Assembly (NCBI GenBank): GCA_041391925.1
Contig: JAWKNA010000010.1
Coordinates: 78,453 to 142,452, forward strand
Direction of reading: 5' to 3'
Length of the DNA: 64,000 nucleotides
From: JBPOFM01 sp041391925
GTDB taxonomy: Bacteria > Bacteroidota > Bacteroidia > Flavobacteriales > Flavobacteriaceae
Below the pieces are notes generated by a model. The model saw nothing but the letters and a program-made list of their open reading frames with translations. It made no database searches and was not told the DNA's origin. Position 1 is the first letter of the stretch; each line of letters opens with the position of its first letter. This document shows, piece after piece, positions 18,201 to 26,433 of the stretch. A program made the translations under genes and the position numbers.

Positions 18201-20268
18201 CGCAAGCAGTGCCAGTGGTCACGGATAGTTTAATGTTGTATGAGGCGGTGGGAGTAGCAGTGACAATCATTTGACCGCCAGTGCCCAAGAAGGTGTACCA
18301 GACGCCATACGGACTTAAGTTATTACAGGATGCAGGTGGAACAGTAGTACCTGTGGTAAAAGTGGTATTACCAGTTACCGTGTCACCACATGCCAAGGTT
18401 GTGGCCGTGGCACATGACCCATTCACTGGTGGTGTGGTTGGGGTACAGGTTCTAGAAATAGTGAACGTACCTGTTATTGTACTACTATTCGAATAATGCG
18501 AAATATAAACATAATAGGTTGTTCCATTCGTGGTTATAAACGTATAACTTTCTGTACCTGATACCGTACCATCTACACATTGAATACTGGTCTGTGATCC
18601 ACATGTTCCCCTCGTAATATTCATTGAATGGTCAAAAGTAGCCGTAGATGATATGGTGGTTTGCTGACCATCCCCAACGAAGGTGTACCAGACCCCATAA
18701 TTACTGCCAACCCCGCAACCAGTACCATTGGCAGCATTTACAGTTCCCACGGTTGTTCCTGCAAGATTGCTGGTACCACAAGGAAGTGCCGTAGCATTGG
18801 CACACAAATCGTTTGCTGGTACTGGTGGTGGGCAATTGATGGTAAAAGAAACGTTTCCGCCTCCTGTACCTTCTGGGTCTAACATGAAGTAATAGGTGTT
18901 ACCACCTACCAAAGACACAGTTCCAACTAAACCAGCCCCTGAAACATCGTTAATACAGGTCCAACCTGTACCACTACAACCTCCTGATGCCAGTTTATAA
19001 AAATAATCAATGTATCCAAAGGATGAATTTTGCTGAATATCATAATTCCCTGATACGGCAGGGGTAAAAGAATAAATTTTCTCCATTCCAGGAGTGCCAA
19101 AACCGCAGTTTCCTGGACTGTAAGTACCATTTCCGGATGCAAACGTTGGGGTGATGGTCGTACCACAACTTGCTATATTGGTAATGGAAGAACAAGGATC
19201 TACAGGTGTGGTCACACAAATGTTAAACGTCCCTTGGTTGCCATTACCACCATAGCTATAGATTCTTACATAATAAGTGGCACCAACAGTCAATCCACTG
19301 GCAGTAATAACTTCTGTAGCATTGGTAGTATCGGCACAAGCTATATTGGTGCCATTACAAGCACCAGACCTTACTTCTACAACAGGGTCAGATATCGTTC
19401 CAGAATTTACGGTTACTATATGAGTTGTAGCTGTTGCTACAAAACTGTACCAAACATCATCATCTGCATTCCCAGTATAAGCTCCACAGGTAATAGCTGC
19501 AATACTTTGGGTGGCACCTACCGTAGTTCCTGATGCGGACGTAGTACAGGTGGTAGTTGGGCTGACACTAAGAGCAGTGGCACCCGCGCAATTATCATTC
19601 GCATTCGGAACAAAAACCTTTGACACCAATGAAATATTATCAACTGCTGCAGGTGGATTATTACCTAGACTCCCATCATTTGTCCATTCAAAAACCAACC
19701 TAAAGGTAGTGTTAACCAAAGTTTGGGGTAGCGTAATACTTACATTATTCCATGAGTTTTGTAAAACTATGGTTGAACCCAGTTGTATTCTGTTAGCATT
19801 GGCAGTAATCGCTGTTCCATAAGTTAAAGCGGTTGCAGCAGGTATTTTCCACACTCTCAAATAATCATAATCAGTAAAACCACTTTCACCATTACAAATC
19901 ACATCGAAGCTTAATGTGATATCGGCTTCTCCTGCAGGTATAGTAACATTTCTATAAAGATGGGAGACTCTAGTAGCATTTACAGTATAAGAATGTGGAG
20001 GAGGAGTTCCGGCTGTATTGTTGGTGACATAAGCTGCCCTAACACCAGTAAATCCGGGTGTAGCACCAGTATTGCATACCCATTGGTTTTGGGTGGCTGT
20101 TCCAGTGGTTGCTGTCCATCCGTTTGCGGCAAAGGTTGTTCCGTTCTCAAAGCCACCTTCTGCGACTGGATTTATGATTGTTGTTTGCCCAAACCCATTC
20201 AAATTAAAACACAGAAAACCCACCAAACACAGTATGGCAAGTTTTAAAGAGACATATCTTTTTATCAT
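15259..20268 (-). CDS. Large secreted adhesin-like protein with type IX sorting domain
   Basis: A 1669-residue cell-surface protein. A signal peptide (about 1-27) is followed by a MAM/choice-of-anchor-J-like jellyroll (about 30-215). Four PPC-like beta repeats follow at about 222-745, each opening with an N-D-x-C-A-x-A-T-A-L-type phrase and containing (G/D)VWY(T/S)F. A nidogen-like segment lies near 790-1000 (ADDTFSNIITLPWAFCFYG), then an Ig-like stretch and a beta-helix-like region from WNGSVNTNWYLDTNW. The last 85 residues form a T9SS type A sorting domain (IMVYDVLGRVLANY ... NGQQKIKKVIY). It should be secreted by the type IX system. Ligand is unknown. Confidence 0.85.
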   Translation of the reverse strand: MIKRYVSLKLAILCLVGFLCFNLNGFGQTTIINPVAEGGFENGTTFAANGWTATTGTATQNQWVCNTGATPGFTGVRAAYVTNNTAGTPPPHSYTVNATRVSHLYRNVTIPAGEADITLSFDVICNGESGFTDYDYLRVWKIPAATALTYGTAITANANRIQLGSTIVLQNSWNNVSITLPQTLVNTTFRLVFEWTNDGSLGNNPPAAVDNISLVSKVFVPNANDNCAGATALSVSPTTTCTTSASGTTVGATQSIAAITCGAYTGNADDDVWYSFVATATTHIVTVNSGTISDPVVEVRSGACNGTNIACADTTNATEVITASGLTVGATYYVRIYSYGGNGNQGTFNICVTTPVDPCSSITNIASCGTTITPTFASGNGTYSPGNCGFGTPGMEKIYSFTPAVSGNYDIQQNSSFGYIDYFYKLASGGCSGTGWTCINDVSGAGLVGTVSLVGGNTYYFMLDPEGTGGGNVSFTINCPPPVPANDLCANATALPCGTSNLAGTTVGTVNAANGTGCGVGSNYGVWYTFVGDGQQTTISSTATFDHSMNITRGTCGSQTSIQCVDGTVSGTESYTFITTNGTTYYVYISHYSNSSTITGTFTISRTCTPTTPPVNGSCATATTLACGDTVTGNTTFTTGTTVPPASCNNLSPYGVWYTFLGTGGQMIVTATPTASYNIKLSVTTGTACAGFANVPSGCTNAGGGAGQTESVSFNSVLGTTYYVYVAANGTSTPPTGTFSLSLSCCSSGPDPTLQPSCGVVAGGLGLNGANPPSINCSSGGCVDLEAEYIKIGNTSRYRVEQIPYSNVTSASAFLPIAGLADDTFSNIITLPWAFCFYGTTYNDFVYGANGVISFDSARLAGGGSGYRTIYNIPNAINASLGSDYYFGPSIFGVHHDIDPSVAAAGKLIGRTIDNTPGCERMILVWENVPMFDNGNFGNNSIRYSGKMVLYKNTNIIEIYIQEKRIDTGSWNDGNASVGLQHNATDGIAAPCRNTLDPNWVVTAGEAWRFVPDDGDITSIRWLADSGSGFAYIPGLDGNDTPNVCPNVTTTYRAEVTYTPACGAPYVRTDDTVVTVGDKVWNGSVNTNWYLDTNWTPVGVPTAADCVIIPDVATSNNRSPIADIVVAGGTIPTPPSVTALAKNVSVRNNGSLTINADTYLEIVDDLNVQPNGDVLIRSTGSLIQLTDVATNNNTGSIRVQREATGVGSQNYVYWSSPVEGFSVNDINTAASELRWQWNPTYNGINYGTWVAASGPMTVGKGYIVRGLATPPAPIPVDNAQFTGRPNNGIITVPITRGTYTSPPNPVTYAGAGNSLAYDIDDNWNLVGNPYPSAISADDFIVTNASLLADNPPPVLGTIYLWQRAGLPGSITDPFYGDYASNYVVANYVSYNSSGANPNVFNGSIASGQSFFIQMDDAVGVNANVTFNNGMRSRTLANDNFLRTLERHRIWLELIDSSISTVSSTLVGYIQNATNNQDRLYDGYDVSDSDAKLYSLLGERELAIQGRALPFDQEDMVPLGIITSQPGNYKIAINSVDGLFTDPSQNIYLEDTYLNVIYDLRIAPYEFTSESGTFNDRFILRYTNETLSTPDEVANFGFNIIGLNDYIKVTSGNSPINTIMVYDVLGRVLANYKDVNALEFKINLVNQSKGTLIVKATLYNGQQKIKKVIY

Positions 20269-20525
20269 AACTAAGAAGAATAATTTTATACCTATAAGCC
20301 TTTTATTGTTTATTATCTGACCCCCATGTTTAGCGATAGAACAGATAAGACACCGTTAATTTAATTCAGCTACTTTTATTGAAATGAAATTTATGAAGAA
20401 TCCTCAATCATGAGGTTAATGCCTTCAGATATTTTTCAACAAAAAGTTAAATCAACGTTAATATACAGAATAAATGTAGAATATTAATGATTTATTCGTT
20501 CTTTTCGCATCATATTTTCGTTCAA

Positions 20526-21416
20526 ATGGTAAAATTAACAGACCAACGTAATATAGTTATTAACAATTGGTTAGCTTTAAAACCAGAGTACCTCATTCAT
20601 CCGAAAATTTCAGGCAACAAATACCGTAAAATCAAGTATAATCTCATAGAAGCTCAACAGCTCAACAAAGACCGTTTGCTCACTTTTGGGGGTGCATTTT
20701 CCAATCATATTGCCGCTGTAGCCGCTGCGGGAAAGACCTGTGGCTTTTCGACGGTTGGGATTATCAGAGGAGAAGAACTTATAGACAAAATTGATGAGAA
20801 CCCAACGCTTCGATTTGCACAGGAGTGTGGCATGGATTTTAAATTTGTGTCGCGTGAGATGTATCGAAATGCGACTTCGGCAGCTTTTATGGATAGCCTT
20901 AAAGAGGCGTATGGAGATTTTTATCTGCTTCCAGAAGGTGGTACCAATGCTTTGGCAGTCAAAGGTTGTGAGGAAATATTGAACGACACCGATACGGAGT
21001 TTGATTATATTTGCTGCTCAGTGGGCACGGGTGGCACTATTTCTGGGTTGATCAATAGCAGTAAACCCCATCAAAAGATTCTTGGATTTCCAGCGCTGAA
21101 AGGTGGCTTTTTAAGAGATGAAATTGCTAAATTTGCCACCAAAAGCAATTGGGAGCTTGTAGAGGATTATCATTTTGGTGGCTATGCCAAAATAAATACG
21201 GACTTCATCAGTTTTATAAATGCATTCAAGTCCACTTACAATGTGCCCTTAGATCCCATTTACACAGGAAAGATGCTGTATGGAATTTTTGATTTGATGA
21301 AAAAAGGATACTTTCCAAAGAGTTCAAAGGTTCTCGCCATTCATACAGGTGGTTTGCAGGGGATTGAAGGAATGAACCTAAAATTGAAACAAAAAAAAAT
21401 GCCCTTAATTCTTTAA
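20526..21416 (+). CDS. PLP-dependent deaminase (ACC deaminase / D-cysteine desulfhydrase family)
   Basis: A fold-type II PLP enzyme of 296 residues from this start. The PLP lysine is K32 in ISGNKYRKIKYN, as in the ACC deaminase/D-cysteine desulfhydrase family, and the phosphate-binding segment SVGTGGTISGL lies near 175. Substrate cannot be told by eye. I start at 20526 (MVKLTDQ) because an upstream in-frame ATG at 20487 adds a leader absent from typical family members. A -7-like TATTTTCG ends 5 nt before this ATG, so a leaderless transcript is possible. The glucosaminidase gene follows after 1 nt. Confidence 0.82.
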   Translation: MVKLTDQRNIVINNWLALKPEYLIHPKISGNKYRKIKYNLIEAQQLNKDRLLTFGGAFSNHIAAVAAAGKTCGFSTVGIIRGEELIDKIDENPTLRFAQECGMDFKFVSREMYRNATSAAFMDSLKEAYGDFYLLPEGGTNALAVKGCEEILNDTDTEFDYICCSVGTGGTISGLINSSKPHQKILGFPALKGGFLRDEIAKFATKSNWELVEDYHFGGYAKINTDFISFINAFKSTYNVPLDPIYTGKMLYGIFDLMKKGYFPKSSKVLAIHTGGLQGIEGMNLKLKQKKMPLIL

Positions 21417-21417
21417 A

Positions 21418-22260
21418 ATGTTGATGAAACGAATTCTTATTATTGTATTGATAGGCTTGATGATGGTGAGTTGTGGTTCCAAGAAAAAAATTGTTACCAA
21501 AAAGAAAAATGCACCTCACAGGACAGAGCGTGTGGTCGTAAGGACCAAAACGGACGATCCTAAAACGGAAGCAGAAACGCCCTTAGAAATTGTCATCATT
21601 CCCGATGACCGCAAAACCTTTGCAAACAGTACCGAAGAATACATCCATAACTACAATGGCATTGCCAAAGAGGAGATGCGTCGCTATAAAATTCCTGCGA
21701 GTATCACACTGGCACAAGGTATTTTGGAATCTTCCTCTGGTCAGGCACGTTTGGCCGTTGAAGCGAACAATCATTTTGGTATCAAATGCCATGACTGGAC
21801 TGGGCCAAAAATTTATCACGACGATGATGCCAGACAGGAATGTTTCCGAAAGTACAAACATGCCCAAGAATCATTTGAAGACCACTCTACATTTTTGAGT
21901 GGAAGAGGGCGTTATGCCAAACTTTTCAAGCTCGATGAAGATGACTACGAGAGTTGGGCTAAAGAACTACGAAATGCTGGGTATGCCACAGATCGTAAAT
22001 ATCCTGATAAATTGATTGATCTTATCGAACGCTTTCAATTGTATAAATATGACGAGGAAGTTCTTGGAAACACAAGAAAAGAGCGACCAAAATCGGTGGA
22101 TAGACCTAGTGAAACCACTACACACCAAGTGGTGAAAGGGGATACCATGTATTCTTTGTCCAAACGATATAATGTGACTATCCAAGAGCTTCAAAGGCTT
22201 AACGGAATGCGGGATAACAATCTTAGTATTGGTCAAATTTTAATTATCAAATCCAATTAA
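21418..22260 (+). CDS. LysM glucosaminidase lipoprotein (peptidoglycan hydrolase)
   Basis: A cell-wall hydrolase of 280 residues that should cleave N-acetylglucosamine-linked peptidoglycan strands in the periplasm. A lipoprotein signal (LMMVSC, Cys near 20) is followed by a charged linker. The FlgJ-like glucosaminidase domain lies at about 75-205 (AQGILESSSGQARLA, with the catalytic Glu in ILES, and NNHFGIKC), and a LysM domain at about 235-279 (VVKGDTMYSLSKRYNVT). It is 1 nt from both neighbours, giving an operon with the PLP enzyme and hemL. Confidence 0.88.
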   Translation: MLMKRILIIVLIGLMMVSCGSKKKIVTKKKNAPHRTERVVVRTKTDDPKTEAETPLEIVIIPDDRKTFANSTEEYIHNYNGIAKEEMRRYKIPASITLAQGILESSSGQARLAVEANNHFGIKCHDWTGPKIYHDDDARQECFRKYKHAQESFEDHSTFLSGRGRYAKLFKLDEDDYESWAKELRNAGYATDRKYPDKLIDLIERFQLYKYDEEVLGNTRKERPKSVDRPSETTTHQVVKGDTMYSLSKRYNVTIQELQRLNGMRDNNLSIGQILIIKSN

Positions 22261-22261
22261 C

Positions 22262-23548
22262 ATGCTTTACCAACGCAGCAGTGCTTTATTCAAACAAGCT
22301 GAACTGGTGATTCCGGGTGGTGTCAACTCGCCTGTAAGAGCTTTTAAAGCGGTGGGAGGAACGCCTATTTTTGCCAAATCTGCCAAAGGCGCCTATGTGT
22401 TTGATGAAGATGGCAATAGATTTATAGACTATATCAACTCTTGGGGCCCCATGGTGTTGGGCCATGCCCATGAATCGGTCGTTGACGCCGTCATTGAAAA
22501 AACAAGGCAAGGTACTTCTTTTGGGATGCCTACCGAATTGGAGACCAAAATTGCGGAATTGGCAGTGGCCATGGTGCCCTCTATTGATACAATACGTTTT
22601 GTCAACTCTGGCACCGAAGCCTGTATGAGTGCGGTGCGCTTGGCAAGAGGATTTACACGAAAAGATAAAATCATCAAGTTTGCTGGTTGTTATCATGGTC
22701 ATAGCGACTCTTTTTTGATTGCTGCGGGTAGTGGTGCCATCACGTTTGGCACACCCAACAGTCCAGGTGTGACCTCAGGTACTGCCAAAGACACCTTGCT
22801 GGCACATTATAACGACCTTGAGAATGTCAAGGAACTGATTGCCGCCAACAAAGGCGAGATTGCCTGCATAATTATTGAGCCAGTAGCCGGAAATATGGGT
22901 TGCGTGCCTCCCAACGACGGTTTTTTGCAAGGATTGAGAGCGCTTTGTGATGCCAATGGAATTTTGTTGATTTTTGATGAGGTCATGACGGGTTTTCGGT
23001 TGGCACAAGGAGGAGCGCAAGAACTTTATAAGGTCAATGCCGATATTGTTTGCTTTGGTAAAGTGATAGGAGGTGGCTTGCCTGTTGGAGCCTTTGCGGG
23101 GCGACGTGAGATTATGGATTATTTGGCACCCATTGGTCCAGTGTATCAAGCAGGAACATTAAGCGGAAATCCTTTGGCGATGGCAGCCGGATTGGCGATG
23201 CTTACGGAATTGAACAACGACAAAGCTATTTTTAATCGTTTGGCTGAAAAAACTGCATATTTGCATGAAGGTTGTTCAAAATCATTGGATACATTTGGGA
23301 TAGTACATACCATCAATCGAGTTGGCTCCATGATTTCCATTCATTTTGATGCGCTTCCCGTTACCGATTTTACAACTGCTGCCAATGCGAATAATGAAAC
23401 TTTCAAAACCTTCTTCCATGGCATGCTCAAAGAAGGGGTTTATATTGCGCCAAGTGCTTTTGAGACGTGGTTTATTTGTGATGCCTTGACCTATGAGGAT
23501 TTGGATACAACCATCCGAGCCGTGGAAAAAGTTGCTGCAACGTTATAA
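22262..23548 (+). CDS. hemL: Glutamate-1-semialdehyde 2,1-aminomutase
   Basis: HemL moves the amino group of glutamate-1-semialdehyde to make 5-aminolevulinate, the precursor of haem. It is a class III PLP aminotransferase of 428 residues, normal length. Diagnostic parts are the N-terminal PGGVNSPVRAFK, NSGTEACMSAVRLARG, and the PLP lysine in VCFGKVIGGGLPVGAF near residue 265. Its presence implies the five-carbon (glutamate) route to haem. It ends at a bidirectional terminator. Confidence 0.95.
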   Translation: MLYQRSSALFKQAELVIPGGVNSPVRAFKAVGGTPIFAKSAKGAYVFDEDGNRFIDYINSWGPMVLGHAHESVVDAVIEKTRQGTSFGMPTELETKIAELAVAMVPSIDTIRFVNSGTEACMSAVRLARGFTRKDKIIKFAGCYHGHSDSFLIAAGSGAITFGTPNSPGVTSGTAKDTLLAHYNDLENVKELIAANKGEIACIIIEPVAGNMGCVPPNDGFLQGLRALCDANGILLIFDEVMTGFRLAQGGAQELYKVNADIVCFGKVIGGGLPVGAFAGRREIMDYLAPIGPVYQAGTLSGNPLAMAAGLAMLTELNNDKAIFNRLAEKTAYLHEGCSKSLDTFGIVHTINRVGSMISIHFDALPVTDFTTAANANNETFKTFFHGMLKEGVYIAPSAFETWFICDALTYEDLDTTIRAVEKVAATL

Positions 23549-23576
23549 AAAAAGCCATCAAATTTGATGGCTTTCT
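23546..23576. terminator. Bidirectional terminator after hemL
   Basis: Palindrome aaagccatcaaatttgatggcttt (23551-23574) with an A-rich left side; it separates hemL from the converging small gene. Confidence 0.75.
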
Positions 23577-23595
23577 GTTATTTTAAAACGAGATT

Positions 23596-23940
23596 TTATT
23601 TCTGCGTTTCGGCAAACTTAAGATATTGATTGAACTGTTCTTCTGTAAATATGCTTTTGAATTTATCAGTAAGCATATTTTCAATTTTCGCCCTATCCTC
23701 ATCAGAGATTGTTTTTCCTCTTGCAATAAGGTCGTTCATGCTATATATTTTTTTCTCATACGCCTGATACGCCTTGAAGACTGAGTTTTCAGTAGCATTA
23801 TTGAATTTAATAGCTTTTTTGAGCTCTTGGGTTTTATGGGCTGCTACGGCATTGATATCCGTCATGGATTGTGCTGCAACTGTTTGGGTGCCCACTATGA
23901 AGGCAAAAGCAAAAAAGCAAAGTGTGATTATTTTTTTCAT
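23596..23940 (-). CDS. Small secreted helical protein, Spy/LTxxQ-like
   Basis: A 114-residue protein with a signal peptide ending TVAAQ (about residue 24). The mature part is a charged helix ending FTEEQFNQYLKFAETQ, similar in plan to the proteins at 11.4 kb and 24.1 kb. Function is unknown. A TTG-N21-TACTTTAG promoter-like element lies upstream at 23969-24000. Confidence 0.7.
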   Translation of the reverse strand: MKKIITLCFFAFAFIVGTQTVAAQSMTDINAVAAHKTQELKKAIKFNNATENSVFKAYQAYEKKIYSMNDLIARGKTISDEDRAKIENMLTDKFKSIFTEEQFNQYLKFAETQK

Positions 23941-23968
23941 CAGTTTTTATTTATTTAATGAGAGTGTA

Positions 23969-24000
23969 CTAAAGTAATAATTTTTGGATGAAAAACACAA
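23969..24000 (-). promoter_or_regulatory. Probable promoter of the 114-residue secreted protein
   Basis: Minus strand: TTG (24000-23998), 21 nt, TACTTTAG (23976-23969), one mismatch from TAnnTTTG. Confidence 0.45.
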
Positions 24001-24002
24001 AT

Positions 24003-24043
24003 AAAAAAGACATTGATTCGAAAACCAACGTCTTTTTAAGATA
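24003..24043 (-). terminator. Probable terminator after the 152-residue gene
   Basis: Imperfect stem aaagac-a-ttg / caa-c-gtcttt with a 10-nt loop and T run in the minus direction. Confidence 0.5.
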
Positions 24044-24070
24044 AAAACCAAATCTATCAATCAATCTAAA

Positions 24071-24529
24071 CTATCTTTTGTGCTTTCTCATATTTCCACC
24101 TTTGCTTCGCATGGCTTGCTTTTTGGACTGCATGGTGTCAAACTTCTCATATTGCTCGGCATTCAGGATGGCTTTCATTTTTTTCTTAAATTCAATTTCA
24201 TGGTCCAAACGGGCATTTTCCATTTTTACTCGCTCATCTTTTGTGGGTTTTTCACCAGCCTCTTTTTTAGCTTTGAACGTTTCCATTTTCGCTTTGCGTT
24301 CTTTTGCCTCAGCCAACAAAAGTTTTTCCACTTCCGATTGTTGTGCACTTGTCAAATCTAAATGCAAGGTCATCTTTTTTGTTTGGAGCTGTGCTATTTC
24401 CTCGGGAGTCATTTCCTGACGAGCTTCCATTCTTTCTTTCATGTCTCCTTTAGGAGCCTCTTTTTTTCTTTCTTGAGCAGTTGCATTTAGGGTCACTATG
24501 GCAATTGCTATCATTAATAGGTTTTTCAT
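24071..24529 (-). CDS. Small secreted Lys/Glu-rich helical protein, Spy-like
   Basis: A 152-residue protein with signal peptide (MKNLLMIAIAIVTLNATAQ) and a mature part rich in Lys, Glu, Met and Gln. The motifs RQEMTPEEIAQLQTKKMTLHLDLTSAQQSEV and LNAEQYEKFDTMQSKK give two LTxxQ-like elements, as in Spy or DUF4890 proteins. The C-terminus is basic (MRSKGGNMRKHKR). Function is unknown. It lies directly upstream of, and in the same direction as, the 114-residue relative. Confidence 0.75.
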   Translation of the reverse strand: MKNLLMIAIAIVTLNATAQERKKEAPKGDMKERMEARQEMTPEEIAQLQTKKMTLHLDLTSAQQSEVEKLLLAEAKERKAKMETFKAKKEAGEKPTKDERVKMENARLDHEIEFKKKMKAILNAEQYEKFDTMQSKKQAMRSKGGNMRKHKR

Positions 24530-24675
24530 TTTGTTTAATTTTTAAGATTATACTGCTTTGACTTTTAGAATGGTAAATGGTTTAATTTTTAAAGATTAAT
24601 TAACAGTTTGGTTCCATTTCATCAATTCCAAAGTGGTTTTGAATTTCTAAATGAAGTATTGATTTGTAAATTGAT

Positions 24676-24683
24676 TAACTTTG
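24676..24683 (+). promoter_or_regulatory. -7 promoter element of the M49-like peptidase gene
   Basis: TAACTTTG is an exact TAnnTTTG match. It ends 21 nt before the ATG at 24705. A TTG codon that could be mistaken for the start is part of this box, which supports the downstream ATG. Confidence 0.55.
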
Positions 24684-24704
24684 AGAAAAATCAAATACAA
24701 CATC

Positions 24705-26345
24705 ATGAAAAAAATAATCCTATGTTCTATGGTGGCTTTAATAGCTTTCTCTTGTAAAGATGAAAAGAAAGAAGCGCCAATGACTGAAGACAACACTCAA
24801 ACAGAAATGCAAAACAATTTAAGTAAATACGTTACTGTAAAATTGACAGCGGACGTGAAAAAGCTTACTGAGAACCAACGCAAAATGCTTCCTTTGCTTA
24901 TAAAAGCCGCAGATAAGATGAATGATTTGTTTTGGTATGAAGCTTATGGTGATAAAGACTCCTTGCTGAATTCCATTACAGATGAAGACACCAAAAAATT
25001 TGTGAAAATAAATTATGGTCCTTGGGGACGCTTGGATGGAAATGCGCCTTTTGTGGAAGGTGTTGGACCAAAACCAGCAGGCGCTAATTTTTATCCAAAG
25101 GATATGACCAAAGAAGAATTTGAAGCGGCCGACATTAAGGATAAATCGAGCATTTACAATTTTGTACGCCGTGATTCTTTAGGGAAATTATATTCCATTC
25201 CATATCACAAACAATTTGAAACAGAATTGAAAGAAGTGTCCGATTTATTATTGGAAGCTTCTGAATTGGCAGATGATGCTGGACTGAAAAACTATTTAAA
25301 GTTGAGAGCACAAGCTTTGTTGGATGATAACTATCAGCCAAGTGATTTGGCTTGGATGGATATGAAGGACAACACCATCGATATTGTGATTGGACCCATT
25401 GAAACCTATGAAGATGCTTTATTCGGTAACAAAGCCGCTCACGAAGGATATGTATTGATAAAGGATATGGAATGGAGCGAGCGTTTGGCACGTTTCAGTG
25501 CCTATTTGCCAGAACTTCAAACAGGTTTGCCTGTGGACGCGGCTTATAAGAAAGAAACACCAGGTACCGATAGCGATTTGAATGCTTACGACGTAGTGTA
25601 TTACGCTGGCGATTGTAATGCAGGCAGCAAAACGATTGCGATTAATCTTCCCAATGATGAAGAAGTTCAACTTAAAAAAGGAACACGCCGTGTGCAACTA
25701 AAAAATGCGATGCGAGCGAAGTTTGACAAAATCATGTTGCCGATTTCTGAAGTGTTGATTGATGAAAGTCAACGTAAGCACATCACCTTTGATGCTTTTT
25801 TTGCCAATACTATGTTTCATGAAGTCGCCCATGGATTGGGAATCAAAAATACCATCAATAATAAAGGAACGGTAAGAACAGCGTTGAAAGAACACTCCAG
25901 TGCCCTGGAAGAAGGAAAGGCCGACATTCTTGGATTGTACATGATACAACAGTTAAATGCCAAAGGTGAACTGACCGATGATTTGAAGGACAATATGGTC
26001 ACTTTTATGGCTGGAATTTTCCGTTCTGTCCGTTTTGGAGCGTCTTCTGCCCACGGTAAAGCCAATATGATCCGTTTTAATTTCTTCAAAGAGAAAGGCG
26101 CTTTCACAAGAAATGAGGATGGCACTTATAAAGTGGATTTTGATAAAATGATAGTCGCCATGGAAGAACTATCCAACCTTATCCTCACTCTTCAAGGCAA
26201 TGGCGATTATGATGGCGTTGCCAAATTGGTAGCTGAAAAAGGAGTCATCTCTTCTGAACTCCAATCTGATTTGGATCGATTGAGTGATGCCAATATTCCT
26301 GTAGATGTCATATTTGAACAAGGTGTTGAAACTTTAGGATTATGA
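24705..26345 (+). CDS. M49-like zinc peptidase lipoprotein (dipeptidyl peptidase III-like)
   Basis: A 546-residue lipoprotein (lipobox ALIAFSC) with a zinc site resembling dipeptidyl peptidase III: HEVAHGLG near residue 370 and EEGKAD about 30 residues later, equivalent to HELLGH and EECRAD of the M49 family. True DPP III has an extra residue inside its HExxGH motif; here it is plain HExxH, so the specificity may differ. Database relatives are sometimes labelled Zn-dependent hydrolase. The start is the ATG at 24705. It ends before a terminator. It is monocistronic as far as seen. Confidence 0.8.
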   Translation: MKKIILCSMVALIAFSCKDEKKEAPMTEDNTQTEMQNNLSKYVTVKLTADVKKLTENQRKMLPLLIKAADKMNDLFWYEAYGDKDSLLNSITDEDTKKFVKINYGPWGRLDGNAPFVEGVGPKPAGANFYPKDMTKEEFEAADIKDKSSIYNFVRRDSLGKLYSIPYHKQFETELKEVSDLLLEASELADDAGLKNYLKLRAQALLDDNYQPSDLAWMDMKDNTIDIVIGPIETYEDALFGNKAAHEGYVLIKDMEWSERLARFSAYLPELQTGLPVDAAYKKETPGTDSDLNAYDVVYYAGDCNAGSKTIAINLPNDEEVQLKKGTRRVQLKNAMRAKFDKIMLPISEVLIDESQRKHITFDAFFANTMFHEVAHGLGIKNTINNKGTVRTALKEHSSALEEGKADILGLYMIQQLNAKGELTDDLKDNMVTFMAGIFRSVRFGASSAHGKANMIRFNFFKEKGAFTRNEDGTYKVDFDKMIVAMEELSNLILTLQGNGDYDGVAKLVAEKGVISSELQSDLDRLSDANIPVDVIFEQGVETLGL

Positions 26346-26375
26346 TAGATAGATAGATATTAATTTGATATTTAG

Positions 26376-26407
26376 AGGCTTTAGAACAAACTAAAGCCTT
26401 TTTTTAT
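26376..26407 (+). terminator. Terminator after the M49-like gene
   Basis: Stem aggcttta/taaagcct with 8-nt loop, then a run of T. Confidence 0.75.
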
Positions 26408-26433
26408 ATCTTGTATGAACAAATTCCATTCCA

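Noticed and set aside
15259..20268. Several plus-strand reading frames of 60-100 codons inside the adhesin gene
   Set aside because: They are shadows of the long minus-strand gene; none has a family motif or its own promoter.
24681..24704. TTG start for the M49-like peptidase
   Set aside because: That TTG is inside an exact TAACTTTG promoter box; the ATG at 24705 begins a normal lipoprotein signal.
26344..26360. gata tetranucleotide repeat
   Set aside because: Only three to four copies, after a stop codon; no phase-variation role is plausible.
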